The notes under the pieces were generated by a model, which saw only the letters and a list, made by a program, of their open reading frames with translations, was not told where the DNA came from and did not search any database. A stretch of 9,853 nucleotides of DNA from Candidatus Stahliibacteriota bacterium (GTDB taxonomy: Bacteria; Hydrothermota; Tepidihabitantia; B3-TA06). A program made the position numbers and the translations under genes. The DNA lies in NCBI GenBank assembly GCA_030670165.1, contig DAOVCF010000063.1, positions 1 to 9,853 on the forward strand, read 5' to 3'. Positions 1-7,962 of this stretch are shown in pieces (positions within the stretch are counted from its first letter, which is position 1; each line of letters starts with the position of its first letter).

Positions 1-881
1 CGCAGGGTGAACATTCTGAGCGCGTTGGGGTCGTAAGCCTCAATGACGTCGCTTGCCACGACCAGGTGGCCGGTGGACTTGCTCATCTTCTCGCCTGCAA
101 GGTTGAGCATCTCGACGTGCATCCATGCCTTTGCAAACCCCTTGCCGGTTGCGGCCTCGTACTGGGCTATCTCGTTTTCGTGATGAGGGAATACCAGGTC
201 CTCTCCGCCCGCGTGAAGGTCGAACTCAGGGCCGAGATAGTGGGTGGACATTGCCGAGCACTCGATGTGCCAGCCCGGTCTACCCTTGCCCCAGGGCGAG
301 AACCAGTAAGGCTCGCCCGGCTTTGCAGCCTTCCAAAGCGCGAAGTCCAGGGGATCGCGCTTGTTTTCACTAGGCTCGATCCGCGCACCGGACTCAAGCT
401 CGTCTACGTTCTTACCTGAAAGCTTGCCGTAGGCAGGGTATGAGCGCACGTCGAAGTAGACGTCGCCTTCGGATTCGTAGGCGTGGCCTTTTTCTATGAT
501 CTGAGAGACCAGGTTTATGATCTCTTCGATGTGCTGGGTTGCGCGAGGCATGACCGTTGGACGCTCGATGTTGAGGGCATCGGTTACTCGAAGCAACTCC
601 TTGGTGTTGCGTTCGGCAAGCATGCGCCAGTCTATGCCCTCTGCGGCTGATTTCTCTATGACCTTGTCGTCTATGTCGGTGATGTTCTGAACAAGCCTGA
701 CCTCGTATCCCTTGAAGCGCAGGAACCGCCTTAAAGCGTCCATCACGATATAGCCGCGCAGATGCCCCACGTGAGGACGTGATTGAACGGTCATCCCGCA
801 GTGGTAGATTCGGACGGTATTATCCTTAGGCTCTAAAGGCTTCTTTTGCCGCGACAGCGTATCGTAAAGCTCTACTTGCAT
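1..881 (-). CDS. cysS: Cysteinyl-tRNA synthetase, N-terminal 293 residues (runs off the left edge)
   Basis: This class Ia aminoacyl-tRNA synthetase joins cysteine to tRNA-Cys in the cytoplasm, using ATP. The frame is open from the ATG at 881 to the window edge, so about 170 C-terminal residues (the anticodon-binding part) lie outside. The catalytic core is intact: the HIGH motif reads HVGH at residues 37-40 and KMSKS is at 265-269. The zinc site that selects cysteine is complete by alignment with E. coli CysRS: C28 (in YHCGMT), C208 (in WHIECSAM), H233 and E237 (in PHHENE). The NITDIDDK block is also present. The start aligns with the E. coli N-terminus, C28 having the same number. No Shine-Dalgarno sequence precedes it; a promoter ends 6 nt upstream, so the message is probably leaderless. 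No T-box leader is possible in so short a space. Identification is very secure. Confidence 0.97.
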   Translation of the reverse strand, partial: MQVELYDTLSRQKKPLEPKDNTVRIYHCGMTVQSRPHVGHLRGYIVMDALRRFLRFKGYEVRLVQNITDIDDKVIEKSAAEGIDWRMLAERNTKELLRVTDALNIERPTVMPRATQHIEEIINLVSQIIEKGHAYESEGDVYFDVRSYPAYGKLSGKNVDELESGARIEPSENKRDPLDFALWKAAKPGEPYWFSPWGKGRPGWHIECSAMSTHYLGPEFDLHAGGEDLVFPHHENEIAQYEAATGKGFAKAWMHVEMLNLAGEKMSKSTGHLVVASDVIEAYDPNALRMFTL

Positions 882-887
882 GTGGGT

Positions 888-915
888 ATTTTAAGGTAAA
901 CGCTTTGAATGTCAA
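888..915 (-). promoter_or_regulatory. Sigma-70-type promoter of cysS, leaderless geometry
   Basis: On the minus strand an exact TTGACA (-35, 915-910) is followed by a 16-nt spacer and TAAAAT (-10, 893-888, 5 of 6 consensus matches). Six nucleotides separate the -10 from the cysS ATG at 881, which places the expected transcription start at or beside the A of the ATG. No ribosome binding site fits between. Confidence 0.8.
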
Positions 916-950
916 TCTCGTTTCGATTTCGGGAGCGCACTGAACCGGTA

Positions 951-972
951 CTATGCACTTTCCATGCACTTT
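951..972. repeat. Two tandem 11-bp direct repeats upstream of the cysS promoter
   Basis: The plus strand reads CTATGCACTTT directly followed by CCATGCACTTT, 10 of 11 positions identical. It lies in the 127-nt gap between the methyltransferase stop and the cysS ATG, about 36 nt upstream of the cysS -35. A head-to-tail pair like this could be a small operator or chance slippage next to a T-rich tract. The rest of the gap is AT-rich and shows no gene and no convincing terminator. Confidence 0.4.
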
Positions 973-1008
973 TTTTGAGGTTCGCTGTAGTTTTGTTTGG
1001 TTCGTTTT

Positions 1009-2271
1009 TTACTTGCGCCCCATGCGCAGATAGTGGTCGGCAATCAATTCCTGGACGGTACGAAGCTCTATCTCTATTCCCTCATCCAGCTTAATGCGAG
1101 CTACTTCCTCGTATGCGGTCTTGGAGAAGGAGAATGCCACGATGATTCCTTTGGTTCGCTTTTCCCTGCGGACTGCGGATTCAAACTTCTGCACCACCGG
1201 CCTGCCAACGTGCTCGGACTGCTTTATCTGAACCGGATTGTGTCCGAAATCGTGGCCGTCAATACCGTAGTCGGCGGACTTTGTGCGCGAGCAGGTGCCG
1301 TGCAGAAGGTCAACGATGATGTGGTTCTGAAACTCGAATGGCTCCATGGCCTTAAGTTCGTCAAGGCCGTGCGGCATACCGATTATCTCGATGTCCCGAT
1401 CTTCCTTAAGTACCTTCTTGATTTCCCTTCTGCTGTCCTTACATGCAATAGGCGAAACGTCGCATCCTATCCAGCGACGCCCAAGTCGTTCAGCTACTAT
1501 TAATGTTGTTCCTCCACCCATAAAGAAATCCGCAACTATGTCATTCTTTTTTGATGAAGATTTTATGATTCGTTCCAGTAAAGCTTCAGGTTTCTGGGTT
1601 GGATAGCCCCGCCGCTCTGCGTCCTCCCTGTTGAGTTGTTCTATATCAGTCCAGTAATCTGGAGGGATAGTTCCTTCGTCAACGTAATATCGGTAAACCT
1701 TGCCGGTTTTCTTATCCGTTTTTTCTAAAAATTCACGCCCTTTTTCATCCCGGCCTCTTCTCATGTGGGTTCCTGTTTTTCCTGGCATTCTAACTTCGTT
1801 AACATTGAAGTAGCACCTCTCGCCCTTAGAATAGAAGAGGATGTTATCATGCTTCCGCGCCCACTGTCGTTTGCCTCGTCCTCCTATACTGTAGCACCAA
1901 CTGATTTCGTTCCTGAAGTTGCCCATCCCGAAGATGTCGTCCATCTCGCATTTAATGTAGTGCACCGCGTGCCAGTCCAAGTGAACGTAGATTGAACCGG
2001 TTGGTTTGAGGAGCCGGTGCATCTCCATAAGCCGCTCCCTCATCCACTGCACGTAAACGTTGATGCCGCCCTTCCAGCGGTCTCCGAATGCGCGAAGCTC
2101 AGCGCCGTTACCCCAGATAACCTCATAATGACGGTTGGAAAAGAACGGAGGATCAATGTAAATTAAATCAACGGACTCGGAGGGCAGACGCTCCATCACG
2201 TCCAGATTATCTCCGCAGTATATTACGCCCGTGCGGAGTTCTTCCTTGGCCTCAGCCTTCTTTTTAGGCAT
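1009..2271 (-). CDS. Beta-class DNA methyltransferase fused to an Mrr-like nuclease domain
   Basis: The 420-residue protein has two parts. Residues 12-290 are an amino-group DNA methyltransferase that uses S-adenosylmethionine: the catalytic motif IV is DPPF (40-43, usually DPPY), and the AdoMet motif I region (VADFFMGGGTT, 246-256) follows it, which is the beta-class order. YPTQKP (223-228) is typical of N6-adenine and N4-cytosine enzymes; the product base cannot be decided. Residues about 311-410 look like a PD-(D/E)xK nuclease of the Mrr type, with D338 in GIDG, then Q348-x-K350, then the SEHVGRPVV stretch. No separate endonuclease or specificity subunit is adjacent, so one chain may both cut and modify, or the second domain may only bind DNA. 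It has its own promoter and no Shine-Dalgarno sequence. It sits as an insertion between housekeeping genes and has AT-rich stretches, consistent with acquisition by transfer. Confidence 0.9.
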   Translation of the reverse strand: MPKKKAEAKEELRTGVIYCGDNLDVMERLPSESVDLIYIDPPFFSNRHYEVIWGNGAELRAFGDRWKGGINVYVQWMRERLMEMHRLLKPTGSIYVHLDWHAVHYIKCEMDDIFGMGNFRNEISWCYSIGGRGKRQWARKHDNILFYSKGERCYFNVNEVRMPGKTGTHMRRGRDEKGREFLEKTDKKTGKVYRYYVDEGTIPPDYWTDIEQLNREDAERRGYPTQKPEALLERIIKSSSKKNDIVADFFMGGGTTLIVAERLGRRWIGCDVSPIACKDSRREIKKVLKEDRDIEIIGMPHGLDELKAMEPFEFQNHIIVDLLHGTCSRTKSADYGIDGHDFGHNPVQIKQSEHVGRPVVQKFESAVRREKRTKGIIVAFSFSKTAYEEVARIKLDEGIEIELRTVQELIADHYLRMGRK

Positions 2272-2276
2272 GACTA

Positions 2277-2305
2277 ATGATACGAGGCAATCAGCGGATT
2301 GTCAA
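2277..2305 (-). promoter_or_regulatory. Sigma-70-type promoter of the methyltransferase gene, leaderless geometry
   Basis: On the minus strand an exact TTGACA (2305-2300) is followed by a 17-nt spacer and TATCAT (2282-2277, 5 of 6 matches). The -10 ends 5 nt before the ATG at 2271, so the sixth nucleotide after it is the A of the ATG. There is no Shine-Dalgarno sequence. The promoter lies in the 76-nt gap downstream of the response regulator stop and makes the methyltransferase independent of upstream transcription. Confidence 0.85.
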
Positions 2306-2347
2306 GCCGAGCGGGCAAGGGGCTTAAGGTAGGAGCATGCCGCGCCT

Positions 2348-3127
2348 CTACATATTCTCACGTTCCTTTACGTATCGGAGGAACTCGTCGAGGATGTTTT
2401 CGGAAGACGCCGGCTTGCGGCGGGCTATCTCGTCGGAGACCTGCGCCCACTCAAGAAGCAGTGGGGTAATCTCAAGGTGCTCCTTGCCTTCAACCTTCTC
2501 AAGCGGCGTGAAGCAGAACCGGCCTTCCTGCCAGGTAAGCGCCGTGTAGACCGCTAACTTGCCCTTCTTGGTTCCGTACTCCGCGAAAACTATCTCGCCC
2601 TCGAAGATGAGGATGCGTACATTTTTGTCGTCTTGAGTGATTCGTAGTTCCCCCTTCTTCTGACCCAGCTCGAGTATCTGAAGGACATCTATGAGGTTTC
2701 GTCCAGCCAGGCTTCCGGAGATTATTCCATTAGATGCACTGCTCTCTTCCACTTTATCAAGCCAGCGCAGACGGGCGTCGAGACGGGCAAGGAGCTTGTC
2801 AACGTCCAAGGGCTTGGTGATGTAATCGTCCGCACCAACCGAGAGCCCTTCTATCTCGTCCTCGCGGGCGTCCTTGGCGGTAAGGAAGATGAATCGTATC
2901 GCTTTAAAGCGGGCATCACTGCGGATGCGTTGACAAAGCTCGAAGCCGTCCATCTGGGGCAAAGCAACGTCGGCTATAACAAGGTGGGGGTTGAATTGGG
3001 GGATTACCTCCAATGCCCTGCGACCATTGTCGGCGACCTGAACGTCATAACCCTGCTCAGAAAGCACCCTCGTAAGGATGGAACAGAGTTTTGGTTCGTG
3101 ATCAACTACGAGAACCCTTTTTTTCAT
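2348..3127 (-). CDS. Response regulator: REC receiver plus PATAN (DUF4388) output domain
   Basis: A 259-residue cytoplasmic signalling protein. Residues 1-120 form a receiver domain that takes a phosphoryl group from a histidine kinase: phospho-acceptor D53 (VIADVALPQMDG), switch T83 and K105 (ITKP) are present. The acidic pocket reads VVDHEP, so the usual second Asp is H10, followed by E11. Residues about 130-245 match DUF4388/PATAN (SLAGRNLIDVLQIL, then a GELRI, IFEGEIVFAEYG, W-EGRF pattern), a domain found in PatA-like regulators and linked to protein interaction rather than DNA binding. No helix-turn-helix, GGDEF or kinase is seen, and no histidine kinase gene lies in the window. The frame stays open to a TTG at 3232, but the ATG at 3127 has a good Shine-Dalgarno sequence and starts exactly at the REC domain. 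It lies 123 nt after bamA and may be the last gene of that transcript. Confidence 0.9.
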   Translation of the reverse strand: MKKRVLVVDHEPKLCSILTRVLSEQGYDVQVADNGRRALEVIPQFNPHLVIADVALPQMDGFELCQRIRSDARFKAIRFIFLTAKDAREDEIEGLSVGADDYITKPLDVDKLLARLDARLRWLDKVEESSASNGIISGSLAGRNLIDVLQILELGQKKGELRITQDDKNVRILIFEGEIVFAEYGTKKGKLAVYTALTWQEGRFCFTPLEKVEGKEHLEITPLLLEWAQVSDEIARRKPASSENILDEFLRYVKERENM

Positions 3128-3134
3128 GCGTTTT

Positions 3135-3139
3135 CTCCT
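3135..3139 (-). promoter_or_regulatory. Shine-Dalgarno sequence that fixes the response regulator start
   Basis: AGGAG on the minus strand lies 7 nt upstream of the ATG at 3127. It supports that start over the in-frame TTG at 3232, which has no ribosome binding site and would add 35 residues with no domain match. Confidence 0.8.
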
Positions 3140-3250
3140 GCCGGGACAGGGATCATCGGTCGTTGAGTCAGCATGAGAATCCTGATTGCAGCATCGTAGC
3201 GCTCTTTTGCTCAGACTGACTTTCAGACCCAAGGCTTTGGAGAGGCATTA

Positions 3251-5509
3251 TCAGAAGGTGCGGCTGATCTGGAAGTGGGGACGGAAGGCCTCGCTGAACG
3301 TAGTGCCTTTAGGGTAGTCCAGCCCCCATCCCGCGTCGAACCCCAACACACCCATAAGCGGGATCTCGAAACGTATACCCGCGCCTATACCCTTCTTAAG
3401 CTCCGAAAGGTTTACCTGATCTATCCTTTCCCATGCGTTGCCCGCATCGAAGAAGGCAATCAGTGCGAGCTGGGGAATCACCTTCACCTTAAGCTCGGTG
3501 TTGAAAACTGTCATCGCACGCCCGCCGAGCAGCGCTCCCTTGGAAACCGTGCCCAGGGAGAGGTCGTCGTAGCCGCGTACAAAGCCGTCGTAGGACGTTC
3601 CTCCGGGCCGGAATCGCTCGTAGAGAGGAACCGTATCCGCCCGGGTGTAGCCGGTTACGTAGCCAACACGCATCTTCTGCGTTAAGACTATCTTGCGCTC
3701 CCAGGCTATGGGGAAGTTGATGTGTACGTCCGCTATCTCCTTGATGAAGTTAATATCCCCGCCCAGTGGGCCGCCGGCGAACTCTATTGACTGGTTGAAG
3801 TACGAACCTGACGAGGGATTGATGAAGTAGTCTCGCGAGTCGCGCACAAGACCGAATGTGGTGGAGATTGTGGTCTTGGGATAGGAAGCCGGATCGAATC
3901 CAAGGATTGGGGTGGAAGGGAAGGGGTGATTTCTAACGGAGTCAATGAATACCCGCTCAACCCGCAGCGTGACCCCGCCGCGAGTGTAATCAAGGGGCAG
4001 GGGTGTTGAGGTTTGAATAGAGCTACCAAGCGAGCGTTTATTGTACGAGGTAGCCTGGGCATCGCGGAGGTCGTACTGTTGTGTAGTATAGTAAAGGTCC
4101 CCGCCCAAGAGGACAGGTGTATCGAAGAGCCAGGGTTCGGTAAGCCCGATCGAAGCCTGGGTTTTTTTGTTGCCCTTCTCGAAATGCAGACGGCCGTTCT
4201 CGGCTCCGCCGAACACGTTTGGGTGAGAAACCTCCACGTAACCCATGATCCCTTCCGAGGCGTTGAAGGTAACTCCTGCACCGATTTGTCCGGACTGTTT
4301 CTCCTCTACCTCGAACACAAGGTCTATATCCGGTTCCTGACCTTCCAAAGTCTGTGGATAGAAACGAACGTCGCTGAACAGACCCAGGTTAAATATGTTG
4401 CGCTGGCTTCGTTCCACCTCGGAGTACTTGAAGATCGAGCCGGGCAGAAGCATGATCTGGCGGCGGATTGCGTTATCTCGAACGCTGCGGTTCCCCTTTA
4501 TCACTACGCGTCTCACCCGTGCCGGTTCTCCCTCACTGATACGGTAGGCGACATCGACCGTATCCTCACGGAGGTTTTCGATTGGATCCACCGCCGCGTA
4601 GATGTAGCCCTGTTCCCAGTAGGCACGGCGGATTCTCTCAAGCGAGGCCTGGGCGCGCGCAAGGCTGTAAGGCTTGTCCTTTTCTAAAACCACAGCCTTT
4701 GCAAGGGTTGATTCTGCAATAACCTCGCGCCCATCGAAGCTGAACTCGCCCGTGTAGTAACGCCGTCCTTCATCGAGGTGTATCAGGATGTCAAGCCTGC
4801 CTGCTGAATCTATGGGCAGATCGGTTTCTGTGACCTCTGCGTCTATCCACCCCCTGTCGTGGTAGTACGTCTCTATGCTCTCAATGTCTTCCTTGAACTT
4901 CTTCTCGTCAAAGCGGCCCGACCGAATAATGAACCACTTCGAGCGGTTCTTCATCCTTCGCTTGAGTTTCCCTTCTCTAACATTCTCGTTGCCATCAAGG
5001 GATATGCTTGAAATCTTTACACCCCGGCCTTCCTCTATCTCGACTCGCGCGACCGCATAGCCTTCCTTATCGCCTTCGATCAGCCTGGTAGAGACCTTGG
5101 CCAGAAGATAGTTCTTCTTCTTGTACTGCTCGCGTATCCTGCGTTCCCAGTCGAAAAGCTGACGTGCGGTGAGCACCGCACCGGAATCGGCTTCGAGTTC
5201 CTTTAAGAGGGCTTTGGTCTTCAACCTGCGGTTGCCTACGATCTCTATCCTTTCGAGTCTTGGAGGCTGTTCTATCTGTATCGTGACCTGGACCTTTTCC
5301 TCAACAATGGTGGTATCTACGGCTACGTAATCAAAGTAGCCTGTAGAATAGAGCCTTCGGACCGCCTTTGATGCGAGCTCGTCGCTGTAAGGCATACCTG
5401 GTTGAAGTTCGGCCAGCGAGATAACGAGATTGGCATCAACCCCGGAGGGCAAAACCCGAATATCGCCTATGGGCAGCGAGAAAAGACCAAGTATCAGGAA
5501 AAGGTTCAT
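3251..5509 (-). CDS. bamA: Outer-membrane assembly factor BamA (five POTRA domains and 16-strand barrel)
   Basis: BamA folds and inserts beta-barrel proteins into the outer membrane. The 752-residue length is near the usual ~800. Five POTRA repeats occupy roughly residues 15-80, 83-160, 163-247, 250-328 and 330-405; recurring signatures are Y.TGYFDYV (54-62), RYYTGEFSFDG (250-260), GYIYAAV (301-307) and NLGLFSDVRF (374-383). The barrel is about 406-752, with the conserved loop-6 motif VRGYDD (644-649; VRGF in E. coli) and a C-terminal Phe, the usual outer-membrane insertion signal. The N-terminus is hydrophobic (MNLFLILGLFSLP) but short and lacks Lys/Arg, an odd signal peptide. The ATG overlaps the clpC stop by 4 nt (ATGA), with no Shine-Dalgarno sequence, which implies translational coupling. 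No Skp/OmpH or LpxD gene follows, unlike in proteobacteria. Confidence 0.95.
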   Translation of the reverse strand: MNLFLILGLFSLPIGDIRVLPSGVDANLVISLAELQPGMPYSDELASKAVRRLYSTGYFDYVAVDTTIVEEKVQVTIQIEQPPRLERIEIVGNRRLKTKALLKELEADSGAVLTARQLFDWERRIREQYKKKNYLLAKVSTRLIEGDKEGYAVARVEIEEGRGVKISSISLDGNENVREGKLKRRMKNRSKWFIIRSGRFDEKKFKEDIESIETYYHDRGWIDAEVTETDLPIDSAGRLDILIHLDEGRRYYTGEFSFDGREVIAESTLAKAVVLEKDKPYSLARAQASLERIRRAYWEQGYIYAAVDPIENLREDTVDVAYRISEGEPARVRRVVIKGNRSVRDNAIRRQIMLLPGSIFKYSEVERSQRNIFNLGLFSDVRFYPQTLEGQEPDIDLVFEVEEKQSGQIGAGVTFNASEGIMGYVEVSHPNVFGGAENGRLHFEKGNKKTQASIGLTEPWLFDTPVLLGGDLYYTTQQYDLRDAQATSYNKRSLGSSIQTSTPLPLDYTRGGVTLRVERVFIDSVRNHPFPSTPILGFDPASYPKTTISTTFGLVRDSRDYFINPSSGSYFNQSIEFAGGPLGGDINFIKEIADVHINFPIAWERKIVLTQKMRVGYVTGYTRADTVPLYERFRPGGTSYDGFVRGYDDLSLGTVSKGALLGGRAMTVFNTELKVKVIPQLALIAFFDAGNAWERIDQVNLSELKKGIGAGIRFEIPLMGVLGFDAGWGLDYPKGTTFSEAFRPHFQISRTF

Positions 5510-7920
5510 CCGGTGGTCTCGAAGGCGAGCTTTGAGCCGGAGCGGTGTATCTTGATCTGGCGGCCGCCCTCCAGCTTTTTGCGCAGTATCTCCTCGGAGA
5601 GTGGATCCTCAAGCAGACGGCGCAGGGCGCGCTTTAAGGGCCTTGCTCCATACTGGGGATCAAAGCCTTGTTCTACCAGAAGCTCGCGGCTTTCCGCATC
5701 GAGCTTGAGGGTAAGCTCCTTGTCCTTGAGGCGTTCCTCTATCTCCGTCGTAAGGATATCAACGATCTTCAGCATTGCATCGCGATCAAGCGACCTGAAG
5801 ACCACGGTCTCATCTACTCGGTTCATAAACTCCGGTCTGAAGACTCGTTTGACCTCCTCAAGAAGCCGATCGCGCATCCGCTCGTACGCGTCCGCGTCCT
5901 CGGCGTTGCCGTGGGAGAATCCGACCGGACCTCCCTGGCTTATGTCCGAAGTTCCTATGTTCGAGGTCATGATAATGATCGTGTTCTTGAAGTCTACCTT
6001 GCGGCCTAAAGAGTCTGTGATCTGTCCGTCCTCCATTATCTGCAGAAGCACGTTGAAGACGTCGGGGTGAGCCTTCTCGATCTCGTCGAAGAGTACTACG
6101 GCGTAAGGTCTGCGGCGAACGCGCTCCGTGAGCTGACCGCCCTCCTCGTATCCTACGTAGCCTGGAGGCGCTCCTATCAGTCGGGATACGTTGAACTTCT
6201 CCATGTACTCGGACATATCCACCCTAACGAGCGCGTTTTCGTCTCCGAACAGGAAGCGAGCCAGAGTTCTTGCAAGTTCGGTTTTGCCGACCCCGGTCGG
6301 GCCGAGAAAGATGAAGGAACCGATCGGCCTGCGTGGGTCCTTTACCCCGGCACGAGAACGCCTGATCGCACGAGCAACAGCCGCTATGGCGTGATCCTGC
6401 CCCACGATCCGTTTGGCGATCTCCGCCTCCATGTGCAGAAGGCGTTTGGACTCCTCTTCTTCAAGCTTGGACAGGGGAATGGAGGTCCAGCTGGAAACCA
6501 CGTACGCCACCTCTTCCGGGGTAACCTGAGGGTACTCACCCTTCGATTCCAGCTCCTTCTGCTTCTCGCGCATGGTTTCCTTAAGGCGTTCTATCTCATC
6601 CCGCAGCTGCGCCGCCTCCTCGAAGCGCTGCTCGGTGACCGAGCGCTCCTTGCGGCGAGAAAGCTCGGCCACCTTCTCTTCCAGTTCGGCTATCTCCGGC
6701 GATAGCACGGGGTTCAAGAGCTTAACCCTGGCGCCTGCCTCATCTATGACGTCAATGGCCTTGTCCGGAAGCTGGCGGTCCGAGATGTAGCGATCCGAGA
6801 GGTATACCGCGGCATGTAGTGCGTCATCGGTGTAGCGAACCCGATGATGCTCCTCGTAGCGCTCCTTGAGGCCCTTGAGTATCTCAATGGTATCCGCGAC
6901 CGTGGGAGACTCGACCATCACCGGCTGGAACCTGCGCTCAAGGGCGGAGTGTTTCTCTATGTGCTTGCGGTACTCCTCAAGCGTGGTCGCCCCTATACAC
7001 TGCAGCTCGCCGCGAGCCAGTGCAGGCTTGAGTATATTGGAGGCGTCGATCGCCCCTTCTGCAGCACCGGCGCCCACTATGGTGTGAAGCTCGTCCACGA
7101 AAAGGATGACGTTTTCACTCGCAGCTATCTCCTTGAGTATCCCCTTCAGCCGCTCCTCGAACTGGCCGCGGTACTTCGTACCTGCGACTATAGAAGCCAT
7201 GTCAAGGGCAAGGATACGTGCTTTGCGCAGCGCCACCGGTACCTCGCCAGCGACGATCTTCTGTGCCATCCCTTCCACGATTGCGGTCTTGCCAACACCG
7301 GCCTCGCCGATAAGGGCCGGGTTGTTCTTCTTGCGCCGGGAAAGTATCTGGACAATACGCTCTATCTCCTTTTCCCGACCGATTATCGGATCAAGTTTTC
7401 CTTCCTTGGCAAGAGCGGTAAGGTCGCGCGCAAAGTGCTCGAGTAAAGGTGCTTTGGACTTGCGTTTGCGTTCCTTCCCCGCAGGTACTCCAAGGATGCG
7501 AGCTATCTCTTCCCTTATCGTATCCAGATCGATCCCCATCCCAATAAGAACCTGTGAGGCGACGCTTGTCTCGGCACGCAGAAGCCCCAGGAGAACGTGT
7601 TCTGTGCCCACGTAGTTGTGGTTCATGGCACGCGATTCCTCGATCGCGTAGTTGATCACCGCACGAGCGTCCTCGTCGAAGGGGATCTCGTTGAACGGTA
7701 TGGTTATATTGCCTTCTTCAAGTGAAGCAACGAGATTCTCGCGTACCTCGTCAAGATTGACCGCGAGGTTGGCAAGAACCTGGGCCGCAGCGCTTTCCCT
7801 TTCACCGATCAGGGCAAGGAGGATGTGTTCAGGCCCTACGTGATCGTGCCTTACGCGGATTGCCTCGCGGCGTGCGTTGTTGAATATCCGACGCACGCGC
7901 TGGGTGAACTGTTCATACAT
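5506..7920 (-). CDS. clpC: ClpC-type AAA+ unfoldase of the Clp protease
   Basis: ClpC is a cytoplasmic ATP-driven unfoldase that feeds substrates to ClpP. The 804 residues show the full family plan: two Clp N-terminal repeats (about 3-68 and 80-142); first AAA+ domain with Walker A GEAGVGKT (205-212) and Walker B LFVDEL (273-278); a middle region at about 405-460 carrying a UVR-like coiled coil (EQRFEEAAQLRDEIERLK) that separates ClpC from ClpA and from ClpB with its long M domain; second AAA+ domain with GPTGVGKT (540-547) and VLFDEI (609-614); and VGF (666-668), the expected ClpP-docking loop. The start at 7920 has AGAGG 5 nt upstream (7926-7930). It lies 42 nt after rplU and overlaps bamA by 4 nt. 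No mcsA, mcsB or ctsR is adjacent, so Firmicutes-style arginine-phosphate control is not indicated here. Confidence 0.97.
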   Translation of the reverse strand: MYEQFTQRVRRIFNNARREAIRVRHDHVGPEHILLALIGERESAAAQVLANLAVNLDEVRENLVASLEEGNITIPFNEIPFDEDARAVINYAIEESRAMNHNYVGTEHVLLGLLRAETSVASQVLIGMGIDLDTIREEIARILGVPAGKERKRKSKAPLLEHFARDLTALAKEGKLDPIIGREKEIERIVQILSRRKKNNPALIGEAGVGKTAIVEGMAQKIVAGEVPVALRKARILALDMASIVAGTKYRGQFEERLKGILKEIAASENVILFVDELHTIVGAGAAEGAIDASNILKPALARGELQCIGATTLEEYRKHIEKHSALERRFQPVMVESPTVADTIEILKGLKERYEEHHRVRYTDDALHAAVYLSDRYISDRQLPDKAIDVIDEAGARVKLLNPVLSPEIAELEEKVAELSRRKERSVTEQRFEEAAQLRDEIERLKETMREKQKELESKGEYPQVTPEEVAYVVSSWTSIPLSKLEEEESKRLLHMEAEIAKRIVGQDHAIAAVARAIRRSRAGVKDPRRPIGSFIFLGPTGVGKTELARTLARFLFGDENALVRVDMSEYMEKFNVSRLIGAPPGYVGYEEGGQLTERVRRRPYAVVLFDEIEKAHPDVFNVLLQIMEDGQITDSLGRKVDFKNTIIIMTSNIGTSDISQGGPVGFSHGNAEDADAYERMRDRLLEEVKRVFRPEFMNRVDETVVFRSLDRDAMLKIVDILTTEIEERLKDKELTLKLDAESRELLVEQGFDPQYGARPLKRALRRLLEDPLSEEILRKKLEGGRQIKIHRSGSKLAFETTG

Positions 7921-7962
7921 ACGAACCTCTTATCCCAAAGGACGCAAAAGCTACCAAGAAGG

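Noticed and set aside
66..419. Plus-strand open frame of 117 codons
   Set aside because: It is antisense to cysS, whose minus-strand translation has all catalytic motifs; the plus-strand product has no recognisable pattern.
997..1503. Plus-strand open frame of 168 codons over the methyltransferase
   Set aside because: It is the shadow of the methyltransferase C-terminal nuclease-like domain and matches no family.
2303..2325. Possible terminator after the response regulator
   Set aside because: Only a 5-bp AAGCC/GGCTT stem with a large loop and no T-run; too weak to call, and it overlaps the -35 of the methyltransferase promoter.
3128..3232. Longer response regulator starting at TTG 3232
   Set aside because: No Shine-Dalgarno sequence precedes the TTG and the 35 extra residues are not part of REC; the ATG at 3127 has AGGAG 7 nt upstream.
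3784..4281. Minus-strand frame of 165 codons inside bamA
   Set aside because: It is out of frame with the BamA barrel, which is continuous there; the product is Ser/Pro/Arg-rich with no motif.
4789..4794. TTGACA on the minus strand inside bamA
   Set aside because: The hexamer 17 nt downstream is GAAGGA, not a -10, and there is no gene start nearby.
7201..7206. TTGACA on the minus strand inside clpC
   Set aside because: The nearest TATA-like hexamer is only about 7 nt away, too close for a promoter.
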